Assembly: GCA_036346405.1 (NCBI GenBank)
Contig: CM070558.1
Location: 2,108,001-2,172,000 of the forward strand
Source: Phyllostachys edulis
Lineage: Eukaryota; Streptophyta; Magnoliopsida; Poales; Poaceae
Reading direction: 5' to 3'
DNA length: 64,000 nucleotides
The notes under the pieces were generated by a model. It had not been told where the DNA came from. It did no database searches and saw nothing but the letters and a program-made list of their open reading frames with translations. A program made the position numbers and the translations under genes. This document shows positions 25,236 through 34,811 of this stretch, in pieces. The number at the start of each line of letters is the position of its first letter. The stretch's first letter is position 1.

Positions 25236-25402
25236 AGCCTTAGTTTAGATGTTAGAAAACCCACAAATAGATCCTCCTAAGAATGTACAATTAAAATTTT
25301 CTAACCATTTGATTTCTTGTTCTTTTTCTCAATTGATCTTTGTACTTGAATTTCTATGGGACAGTTTTTTTTCACAACTGATTTTTTTTGTCGGATGATT
25401 TT
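25236..25402. other. Host-like DNA right of the gypsy element
   Basis: Begins AGCCTTAGTTTAGATGTTAGAAAACCC, matching copy A at 9852 and the end of copy B at 11450. It includes the left SINE target duplication (25388-25402). Confidence 0.75.
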
Positions 25403-25719
25403 TTTTTGAAAGCCTGAGTTTTCCCCCATCCGGTCTGAGTTAAGAAGAAAGCACCCTCATCTCGCGAGGCACCACGAGAGCCAGCGCTCAAACCATGACG
25501 GGCTGAGAGCCTATAGCTCCCTTCATTTTTGCCAACTGAGCCACAGCTCAGTCCTCAAACAACCTCTTCACCCACACACACCCCACCCCCCACACACACA
25601 CACTCACACCCACGCACGCACACACACCCGGTGAGGCACCCAGCCGAGTTTCACACTCGAACGTGGGTGGGTTGCTTGGCCCCAGCCAAAGCAAACCAAG
25701 TGAGCTAAGCTCACCTCTC
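25403..25719 (-). mobile_element. Dimeric tRNA-type SINE
   Basis: Bounded by a 15-bp target duplication TTGTCGGATGATTTT (25388-25402 and 25720-25734). The minus reading starts GAGCTTAGCTCACTTGG, a tRNA box-A-like string, and has a box-B-like ACGTTCGAGTGTGA about 50 bp on. After a (GT)n stretch it repeats the pattern with GTGGCTCAGTTGG and GGTTTGAGCGC. It ends in an A-run (T-run on plus at 25403-25408). RNA polymerase III boxes, an A-tail and a long target duplication define a SINE; two tRNA-like units make it dimeric. The C/A-rich stretch at 25562-25630 on plus is the internal microsatellite. Confidence 0.8.
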
Positions 25720-25820
25720 TTGTCGGATGATTTTGCAACTGATTTCTTCCAAACCGACGACGTACGTACGTGCTTAATTTGAACGCACAGACTTAATTAG
25801 CTACCGATTATACACCATGT

Positions 25821-26049
25821 AGCTAGCTGTGTTTGGGAAGACATATGCGTGTAGAGGTTCGGTGATTGCACGATGAATTAATGGAACAGCGAGGAAACAT
25901 GCAATTAATTAAGTTGCTGTACAGAAATCGAGACGGGAGAGGCCCCGGATGATCCAGATTTCAATTCCTCACCACATCGATCATGCACGATCCATCGATC
26001 CCATTGGCCAAATATGTTCTTGTTCGGTCACATGCACCGGCCGGCTAGT
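25821..26049. repeat. 230-bp host segment, right copy
   Basis: Partner of 11467-11698. Right of it the sequence continues GTCTACTGGAGTGCGATG, which is absent at the left copy, where the LTR begins instead. Confidence 0.9.
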
Positions 26050-26119
26050 ACGTCTACTGGAGTGCGATGTAACGCTGTCCAACTGGCAGCGCCGTAAACT
26101 AATCCTTTTCCCCTTTCTT

Positions 26120-26268
26120 GATCTCTTAACTTCCTTCCGAGTATCACAAAATCGACACGATCGACAGACTGACTACCGCATGATATGATAGATTAGATCT
26201 CTTAACTTCCTTCCGAGCATCACAAAATGGACACGATCGACAGAGACTGACTACCGCATGATATGATA
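26120..26268. repeat. About 75-bp tandem duplication
   Basis: GATCTCTTAACTTCCTTCCGAG through CCGCATGATATGAT occurs twice in a row with few differences (about 26120-26190 and 26196-26268). Confidence 0.85.
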
Positions 26269-26346
26269 TATTACAGTTGGTGTATTGTATCTCTTTCTTG
26301 ATTAATACTACTATTGCATATTACAACACTAGCTTGTGGATGAATG

Positions 26347-26355
<9 letters not shown>

Positions 26356-26405
<50 letters not shown>
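26356..26405. repeat. (TA)n microsatellite
   Basis: About 50 bp of TA, directly next to the CACTA-type end at 26413. Confidence 0.95.
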
Positions 26406-26407
<2 letters not shown>

Positions 26408-28344
26408 CCACTCACTACAATATGAACATCCCTTTAGCAACGTATATATTCGTTGGTAGAAGTCCAAATAAATGTTGTTAAAGTCTATACCAACGCATTT
26501 AGTATGCGTTGCCATTGAGGCTGTTGCGAGAGCCTATTACAATAGATAAACAAGCGTTGGTAATATATATGAAAAGACCTTGCAAAGTAGCAACGGATAT
26601 AGTCAGGTTGTAACTACACTTGTATGCGTTGGTACTTGCCATGCATGGATGACTTTTATTATTTTGATAATGGATATAATTATATTGTCACAACGCATAG
26701 AAGCGTTGGTATTTACCATATAGATGACTTTTGCTATTTTGGCAACGGATATAATTATGTTGCTGCAACGATTATAAGTGTGTAGAAATCAAAGTAAAAA
26801 AAATCACTATCGGTCGTAGCATGGTTAAAAAAACACTCATATATTAAAAAAAACAAATTGTTACATTACATAGAGAACCATCCACATAAGACATGATATA
26901 AATATTTTACTTGAACATCATTTCCTAACTAAATGGAATCTAAACGTAATGAAAATCATCAGCCTGTGTCACCATTCTCCACCTTGCATATTCAACATAT
27001 CATCCATGACGTTATCCATTTATCTTATCAACCTACAATGAAAAATTGGAGTCCATTAATGCATCATTAGGAAGAAACAAAATCACAATATTAAAGTAAC
27101 AAAACTAAAAGGTGTCTGTGTGTTGCAATGGAACCTCAAAAGATAGTGATACATATCAGCAAATGGGATCGTTTGTTCTTGAAGTAGGAAATGTTCGCTA
27201 ACATTAGTTAACTACCTTTTAGACCCAATGTGTATGGTGCCCATGTGCTCTGGACCACCTTGAGTTGATATCTTTGCAATGATGAAGCTGTGGCGACTTG
27301 TCAATGACCACATTAATCTTTGTTGTTGCTCGCTCTCCACGTAATTCATATTACATTGTTAGCAATCAATATTACAACTCGCCACTTGAAGTCATTAGCT
27401 CTTAAAACCTTGAAGGCTTGAACACAAAATAGATGACATGAATAGACTCTATTTTCATTTCAAAGATCTACAGAAGTAGCACCATTCTCGGTAACCTATA
27501 CATGCAAATTTTGCTACAAAAGTAACCTTGTTGTGTTTTCCCAAAATCGTAACTTCTTTTTACGTGAGAAAACTTTGGCATCCATGCTAATACAAATAAG
27601 GATTACGGATAAACTATAAAAGTAAAGTGATAAGTTTACCATGAATATATATTGCATAAAAAACATTTTAAAATGGACACCATTCATGTAGTTTCTTTAT
27701 TAAAATATGCTTGTAAGTAAGTTCTTACGTAACTATAATATGTTTGTCTTAATAGAAGAGAGGAAGTCCTCTCGGAAGAATATCGGCAGAGCACTAGGTC
27801 CCGCAAAAGAAACAAGATATCAATGTGGAAAATATTTACTTAATTATGCTCGTGAAACTAGAGCTCATAAATCTTCACAATATTACATATTCGAGTAGTT
27901 CTTACCACAAATGTTTTATATGGAGTGGCATTTGATAAAACAACTAACGAGTGCACCTCTGCTCCACTTCCAATGACCAATGCTACCTACAAATTCTCAA
28001 TATTTCAAGAGGTTGAAAGCAATGAAATACACACACTTATTAGTTAGTCAAAGTACGTACTTACCCCCTTGTACCTTTCTAGTAGTTTCATCAACCATTA
28101 CTTGGGAAACGTAGACCAGAACACTAGAGCAAGTCAGGCAAGAAACTTAAAACAGAAAATTGGGCACAAAACTATACTTATGCCACTACATAGTAAATGA
28201 CTTTTCCTGTGGAAATCCAGTTAACCGTTGTGAATAAATGGCCACGTTTATTTTGTTCTGCTTAAGTTTGAATCGTTTGCTCTGCCAAAGAGCAATCTTA
28301 CGAATCAAAAAGGTAATATCATGGCATAACAAGAGAAATTGCAC

Positions 28345-29176
28345 CTCCGCATTTGTTACAAGTTGCACGCCTGCTTCAAGAGCTGCTTTGCTTATAGCTG
28401 ATGACACTGAACCCATGCCACCGTAGACATACCTGTAGCAAGTATATTCTTTACTAAATATAACAAGTTTTCCTAAAAAGTAAAACAAAGGTGAACTAAG
28501 AAACCTACTAATAATAAACCCAAAGTGCTAACACCACCAGATTTGGCTAGAGTGATGCCATTTTCTCACATTAGCCCTTGAAAACTTGTTTTTAAGGCAG
28601 CTCAAAACTTGTTTGACTAGACAAGGAGATATACACTAGCCACCGCCTATTCAGCTTTTAATCGATGCTTAGGGTCAGCAGAGGTTCACACATGGTTTCA
28701 GGTGTAGAAAAATTATTTTTTCTATGGTGAAACGTAATAACATGGATAAGCATCTCAGGGTAAGAAGCATACACCCAAACACCACACTGACCACCAGTTT
28801 CCCCCCATGACATGGTGCAGGAGAACATATCCAGATCCTGGAGTGTGGACACTAGCCTATAGAAAGGAGACACAACAGTCAAATGCTAATCCACTAAGCA
28901 AAAAAAATTATTGGTTCATGAAAAGCATCCTTACCATAGTACCTATCATAGCATCAGTTGCAAGAGTCGCCTTTAATACATCACTCTGTAGTAGTAGAGC
29001 AGCCAACATGAAGCCATTGTTGCAATAAAGCAATCATACAATTGCTTCGTATGACCAATGTGAAGAGAAGTGTGTAAGACAGTAAGAATACAGGGAACCA
29101 AGCTTTCGACCTCAAACCAGTTGTTCAAGATCTTCGATGCTGGCGAAAGAAGAAGGTCAAAGAAAGATGTAAACAG
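28345..29176 (-). pseudogene. Captured PYROXD2-like FAD/NAD(P) oxidoreductase exons
   Basis: Four exon pieces in gene order with intron borders. 29176-29111: LFTSFFDLLLSPASKILNNW, then FE (CAG acceptor, GT donor). 28985-28935: SDVLKATLATDAMIGTM (donor GTAAGG). About 28850-28770: ASVHTPGSGYVLLHHVMG, then, after a +1 frameshift in a G-run, ETGGQCGVWVY. 28432-28345: YVYGGMGSVSSAISKAA, LEAGVQLVTNAE. This order matches the phytoene-dehydrogenase-like PYROXD2 family (Arabidopsis At5g49555 type), an amine-oxidase-fold flavoprotein. The N-terminal FAD-binding motif and the C terminus are absent. The frameshift and missing parts make it a pseudogene. Kept introns show capture of genomic DNA, not of a cDNA. 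It lies inside CACTA-type sequence. Confidence 0.85.
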
Positions 29177-29876
29177 CTGAAAAGAATAATTATGAAAACC
29201 ATGTAACATTAACATATACAGGAGAAAGTTATGAACCTTTGGTCAAGAAAATAGAAAAGACTTAAAGGTGTATGGTGTTCTGGAGATACTTTCTCCATCC
29301 TGAGTTTTGTGATAATATTTTATATAATGATACTATATAGTTGTACATCAATAGAGAGCTAAATGAAATAGCATCAACTCAAAACTAGATTAAATGAGAT
29401 AATCGGTCTGCTGGTATTTCTTGGTAAGGTCCAATTAAAGAATGCCAACATGCAGTATTAAAAAAAACTCAGCGTAAGTATATACTAGCAAAAGGGTACC
29501 CTCACCTCTCTATAAACACAAGACTTTGATAATTAAACTTATCTTTTGTAACCTCAGAGCTTTACATTCATCAAAATTTACATGGCACAACTTCAGAAGG
29601 TCTGCACATTGCTGTCTTTCATTGCACGAGTTCAGAAACTGTATTGAAATGGTTGTCATATCTGTGATTAATTCACCATTGTTATCAATTGAACTAACAT
29701 AAATAAAGGAATTGGTTAAATTATGACAAATTAGGGATTACAGAATCAAGAGAACTTAGAATAGGTAATCTTACCTGGGATCAGGTGAGGCTGGGGCATA
29801 TATCGATGATGGCCGGGGCATCGTCGGTAAATTGACGACCGTGCAGGCATCTGACGGTGGAGCCCGATTGACCGAT

Positions 29877-29982
29877 GACGATGTGTATCACCAGCTACTA
29901 GCAGAGGGACACTGGACACGATGACTAACGACGATGTGTATCACCGGCTACTAGCAGAGGGACACTGGACACGACGACTAAC
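29877..29982. repeat. 53-bp tandem duplication
   Basis: GACGATGTGTATCACC through ACACTGGACACGAYGACTAAC occurs twice, head to tail. Confidence 0.9.
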
Positions 29983-30360
29983 GATGAACAACTAGATGGC
30001 GTGGTCATCCGAAATTGGAATCAGAGCGACAACTTGAACCAGATACAATCGAAGATGGACTGGCGGCGTTGAGAACGGGTGCAGCGGCCGCATGGATCTA
30101 GTGTAGGACACCAAAGCCAGCAAGACTAGGATGATCTATATAAGGGGTTTAGGGTTTACCGTAGGTTTTTAATATGAACCATTTGTGATAAGATACATAA
30201 CCGTTTGTGATAAGATACTTATCACAGACGGTTCGTATTCAGAACCATCTATGATATGTCGTCACAGACGGTTTTTGTAAAAAACCGTCTGTGATTCGCA
30301 GCACGGGAGTTCGAAATTTTTTGAACGCGTGCGCGGGAGGCAAAATGTTTTAGCACTGTC

Positions 30361-30376
30361 CTTATATATTATAGCC
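30361..30376 (+). promoter_or_regulatory. TATA-like box of the CACTA cassette
   Basis: TTATATATTATAGCCACC on plus, conserved at 35251-35268 in the related CACTA element. In both elements it precedes a C/T-rich leader, an ATG and a splice donor. Promoter function is inferred. Confidence 0.45.
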
Positions 30377-30611
30377 ACCCCATCCTTGTCTTACATCAGT
30401 CTCTCCCTCTCCCCTCCCCACACCAAGCTCCGGCGACCACCCTCGATTCCCCATCGCGATTCGGTGAGGAGACACAACCGACGACGACGACGAGGAGAGA
30501 TGCGAAGGAGCTCCTTGTCTGCCGCAGGAGGTAGACTGCCGGAAGGTACGTGTACATCCCTAAAACGCTATTTGTTGTAAAGAAAATTATCTTAATTTTG
30601 TGTTACCTAAG

Positions 30612-30776
30612 GTTGGAGCGCCGCCGGAGGTTTTCAGTCATCTCTTCTTGCCGACGAGCTTGAGTAAAACTCGACGACATGCAAGAACATCTTGTGATAT
30701 GCTGGTGAGGTACAGAGAGGAACTCACAAGACCAATCCAAGAAGTCGATGAGTTCTTCAGGAGCTTGGAGGCATAG
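30612..30776 (+). pseudogene. Captured class I KNOX homeobox gene exon (KNOX1 end and KNOX2)
   Basis: After an acceptor-like CTAAG, the frame reads VGAPPEVFSHLFLP, a degraded stretch, then CDMLVRYREELTRPIQEVDE and FFRSLEA followed by TAG. VGAPPEV is the conserved end of the KNOX1 half, and class I KNOX genes have an intron right before it. CDMLVRYREELTRPIQE is the KNOX2 half, which mediates dimerisation. The linker between them has lost the usual DPELDQFMEAY string. The stop replaces the CAG of LEAQ. The ELK region and homeodomain are absent. Upstream, a possible exon with ATG at about 30500 and donor GAAG|GTACGT (30546) could splice to 30612, but that would put the KNOX exon out of frame. 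It lies on the plus strand of the CACTA element. Confidence 0.85.
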
Positions 30777-31489
30777 ATGGTTTCTACCTAGTTTAACTTT
30801 GTAACTTTATTCTTTTTTTCCCATTTGGAGGGGACGTTGTGAAACCTTTTGGTTTCTCTTTCCTATAATGTGTTTGCCATCAGAATTTTAATTGGATTTT
30901 AGTTGTTTTGCTAGAGGTTGCATATGGAAACTACTATCTAGCAATTGATTGGTTTTGCTCAAAATCCAATTTTTTTTTTGCAATAGAAAAAACTATCACA
31001 GACGGTTCTGAATAAGAACCGTCTGTGGTAAGTAATTACCACAGACAGTTCTTGTTCAGAACAGTCTGTGGTAGCTTTTTCACAAACGGTTAAAAAACCA
31101 TCTGTGATGACCTCATGTCATCACTGACCCATAAACTCAGACAGCTCACGAAACCATCTGTGATGACGTTTTTGAACCGTCTGTGAAGACTTTTTCTGTA
31201 GTAGTGTTTAAACAGTCGTCGGCATATCTGCAGACACCGAGAAGCCCATGCATAACAAATCAAAGACAGGCACAGCAAAACTATCGCGAATGAGGTGGAA
31301 GTAATTCATTCCAAAAATGGGTCATTACAAAAAACAAAACGAGGTCCCCCACTCAAAAATCACCCCAAGACATACACAACGGGAGTGGACAACAGTCCCC
31401 ACCAAGCTAAAAACCTAACTAGCTGGAGGAAGGTCACACCTTATCTTCGTGGGTGGCCCTCCGCTCCTCGCCCCCGGCGCTGGCGCCAG

Positions 31490-33886
31490 ATCTATCGCCA
31501 GAGCTTTGCCCTTCGCCCGCTGCGCCTGGACATCCCTGAGGGACGCCATCGTGGCCTCATGACCGCGAGGTGTCTAGAAATCCTGAAGAAGGGCGCTGCT
31601 GCTCCGTCGCGTCTGGCGATATGCGGAGGACACCTCTTCAACAGTTGCCAAGGCGATAGAGCAGGTGGCGAGGGCATCCATGTGAGCACAGCCCGCCTTG
31701 TCAAGCGAGGCTAGGGTCGTCAGCCAACCCACCTTGGCGTAGTGGTCCCTGTAAATGCGGGTAGCTGGCAGAAACGCCTCCCCCACGCGCTGAAGGCACC
31801 TTTGGGTGACATCAACCTCCGCCGAGGTATGGGTCCGGGGGCACACCACCGAGGTCTGCCACAGCGCCCTCGAGGATCCCCATCGTGTCCCAAGTCACGC
31901 AGGCCACCGTGTCCGAAAGGTCCCACTCCGCCTGGATCTCCTCGAGCACCCTACGACACCGAGCAGGGAACTCACCTCAGTTTGAAAGGCGCAGCGCTCC
32001 TCCTGAAGCCCCGTCACATGAGCCTCCAAGGCATTCACTCTCTCAGCAAGCCCATCACGCTCAGCGCGTAGTCCTTCGCTCCGTCGGTGCTCTGCGTCGA
32101 TTTCTTTCTGGATCTCAGCATGGCCTCGCAACACGTTAAGGCCAATCGCCCGAGAGAGCATCAGGGTCTGCAAAGACAACCACCCATAAAAAATTAAGAA
32201 AATAAAATAAATATAGGCGTAGCCACTCAGCAAAGCAGCAGGAAGAACCTTCGCGGTGTTCGCCTCGACCCCTCGGAGTATGTCCGAGAGGGACATCTTC
32301 CGGAAAAGCTCCTGCGCAATGGGCGGAGCGCGAAACCGTGCAATCTCATCGAAGACCTCAGCAGCGTTTGGATGAACCTTAAAGTTCGTAGTACAGAGCG
32401 GACCAATGTTCGCCGAACCCACGGCTGTCGGGACAGGGAGTGACGTAGCCGCCTCGGAGTTGGCCGACAGTGAAACACCATAGTGACCACCACCCTGGTC
32501 ACTAGTGACGACCATGCCAGCCGGCACCTGTGGGGTCGCGGGCAAAGCATCCACATCCTCCGCACCCCCCTATAATCAGGTGAGGATGTACCGCCGCACG
32601 TGGACACGTCCAAGGGCAACCTCGCCAAGCCAAACAAGCCCGTGACACTGCCGGCCTCCGCTGCCGCTGCGTTACGCCTTCAAGCACACCGGCCTCAACC
32701 GATCTCATGGTCACGCCGCCAGCGAGCATCAGGCGACACTCGAGGAGACGCTGTTGGACTCAGCCCGCTCCACCTGCTCCAAGGGCTCTCGCGCAGCCCT
32801 TTTGGCCGCGGGTATCCCCAAACCCTCCCGGCCGCAGGAAGGGCCAACAACCTCGCAAGGACCAGCGGTGCGCAGAGGTGCCATCGTGATTGGCCCCCGG
32901 ACGTCCACTTCCGGCGCACAAGCGCGCTTCTTCTTCCCTTCGTCCAGGTCCGGCCGTTCCGCAAGTCTAACCGACGCGTCGTACACTTGGTTCAGCCGGG
33001 CCTTCCTCACCACAAGCCTCCACCTAGCATGCTCTTCGGCCGTGTAAGGACCCAAGAACACCTCCACGGCCCGAGTCGCTTCGTCAATACTTGCAATTGC
33101 CAACGCACAGACAACAAATGTTACCCAAAAAAAACCAGCGACATATGCTTAGTACCTTTGCGAGGCATGCCCTTGAGGTCCGGGACGGTGAGGGTCAGGA
33201 GATCAAACCTCGGAGCCTCCAGCTCAATGTGCCACCCAAGGGCCAAGTTCTAGACCCCGAAGGCGCAAAACTCTTCCACTAGATCGCGAGTGGAGAGGCG
33301 CTTCATAGCATTATGCAGAACGTGGAGGAGAGCCTCCTCCCGCGAGGTCAAGTTGATCTCAAACGAGGCAATCAACTCGATTAGACCACCCTTCGAGTGA
33401 AGACCAGACTCTGCTGGTAAGGTATGGTAGAACCACCGGTACGTCCAGTCGATGTCCCAGCGATTGTGAGTAGTAATAGCAGCAGGCACGTACATTTATA
33501 GGCGTGCCTTCGGCTGGAAGTTGATGCTACCAAAGTTCAACGTCTCCCCCCAAGTTCTTCTTCTTCAGCTGGCACCGCCCATCATGCAGGTACGCGAAGA
33601 GACGCCCTTCACCACCGATGCTGGCAGACTGAAGGATCCACTCAAAAACACCGAGCTTCACGATGGAGTTGGGCGTAAGTTGGGCCAGTTCCACCCCATA
33701 TAGCTGCAGCACCTCGGAGACCAGCCCAACGCATGGAAGTTGAAGCCCAACGTCAAAAAACGCAATGAACACTACCGCCTCGTCCGACTTCAGGGCCGGC
33801 ACCGTCTCTTGCCCCAGAGCCCTCACCTTTGCGAGGCTCTCCAGCTTAACCTCGTCAACAAGGGTCCAGAGAACTAGCCCAGTCAC
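31490..33886 (-). pseudogene. Tat-type antisense ORF (Transposase_28-like protein), broken
   Basis: The minus frame at 33886-33527 has AFFDVGLQLPC, LQLYGVELAQLTPNSIVKLG, FEWILQSA and GRLFAYLHDGRCQLKKKN. The frame at 33495-33250 continues VPAAITTHNRW, WTYRWFYHTLP and SGLHSKGG. The frame at 32554-31895 has KVHPNAAEVFDEIARF, then a strongly charged coiled-coil segment (IQKEIDAEHRRSEGLRAERD, LAERVNALEAHVTGLQEE). The gypsy-type-transposon order (N-terminal conserved block, then coiled coil) is kept. A TAA just before MYVPAAI and frame changes near 33500 and 33250 break it. Its role in retroelements is unknown. It has its own TATA box upstream at about 34062. Confidence 0.8.
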
Positions 33887-34057
33887 GGTCGATCTGCCCA
33901 GATCGCTCGTATACTACATCTCCCCCACACCTTCCTTGCTCTGCTTAGTCATACCCACACCAACACGTCCCTCAAAGTAGCGCGTGCAATGAAGGCCGAG
34001 GAAGGACAACAGGAGAAACGAGAAATACAGGAAGCTTAAGCCACACCTAGGGGGTGA

Positions 34058-34074
34058 CCCCCTATTTATACAAG
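34058..34074 (-). promoter_or_regulatory. TATA box upstream of the antisense ORF
   Basis: Plus CCCCCTATTTATACAAGC reads GCTTGTATAAATAGGGGG on minus, about 175 bp upstream of the first Met at 33886. Confidence 0.6.
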
Positions 34075-34811
34075 CTGGACCGCACCAAAACCGATCACAA
34101 CAATCGAGGAGCTACCCAGTCATGAAAGAACACGTGGCGCACACGAACAGTCACCACATGTGACAGCAAATCATGGCACACGCCATCCGAAGCGGCACCA
34201 TTTAAAGCAAACCGGCCCAACGGTAGGGCACGAGACCCAATGGCGGCGCGCGGGAAATGACGGGACGACATCAAAACCCGCCGCACCAAAACCAAGGGCA
34301 GCGTAGTAATGGGCGGAGCACACGCTTCGCCAGGCTAAAGGGGACGGTGCACGTGTACCTCTGGGAAAAAGGTGCGGTGCGGTTTCAGCCATGACAAAGC
34401 AAGACCCTGACCGTAAGGGGCTTGTCGTAGGGGCAGCCTACCGGCCCCCACGACCAGGCGAACACCGCAAGCACCCCCTACACCTCCGAACACCGCCGAA
34501 TGGGTCCAGGGGCCCGAAGGGTCCCCGAGGCGGCCCAAAGGGGCCCCCGAGACAGCCCGAAGGGGTCCCGAAATGACCTGAGGGGGTCTAGGAGCGGTCC
34601 AAAGGGGCCCCGAGGTGGTCCGAATGAATCCCAAAGGGGTCCGAAGGGGCCCAAAACACTACAACCCCGGGATCGGCAAGATCCAGCGGACTAAGGGGCA
34701 TCCCGCATCCTCCATCGGACCACCGTACCGTTGGACCAGGCGCATCAGTCAGAAGGACCGGGACCAGGAGGGTCCACCATGGGCCAAAGGCTACACATAG
34801 GGATAAGAAAA

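Larger units (their letters stand above)
26413..30150. mobile_element. CACTA-type element, left end, carrying oxidoreductase gene pieces
   Basis: Starts CACTACAATATGAACATCC. The first 370 bp hold inverted subterminal copies of CAACGCATA and GCGTTGG (for example AACGCATTTAGTATGCGTTG), the usual architecture of a CACTA end. No matching right end with the same motif was found; the next CACTA end on the right (31206) has a different subterminal motif. No transposase was seen. The interior holds exon pieces of a PYROXD2-like gene (28345-29176, minus), a minus-strand TATA-like TTATATAGATC near 30140, and AT-rich non-coding DNA (26800-28340). Confidence 0.6.
30151..31206 (+). mobile_element. Non-autonomous CACTA element (left end missing) with KNOX exon
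   Basis: The right end CTGTAGTAGTG at 31206 (complement CACTACTACAGAAAAAG) and subterminal inverted copies of CACAGACGG and CCGTCTGTG at 30180-30300 and 30990-31190 match the complete element at 34812-36041. The two also share a block from GATTCGCAGYRC through TTATATATTATAGCCACCCC. The left TIR is missing, so the left border is approximate. The base after the end is T-rich (TTT); no matching duplication was found. Confidence 0.75.

Noticed and set aside
25403..25719. True tRNA genes
   Set aside because: A and B boxes are present, but no complete cloverleaf is evident, and the A-tail plus 15-bp duplication show a SINE.
26413..31206. A single CACTA element spanning this whole interval
   Set aside because: The subterminal motifs differ at the two ends and the flanking triplets (ACT, TTT) do not match; kept as two parts.
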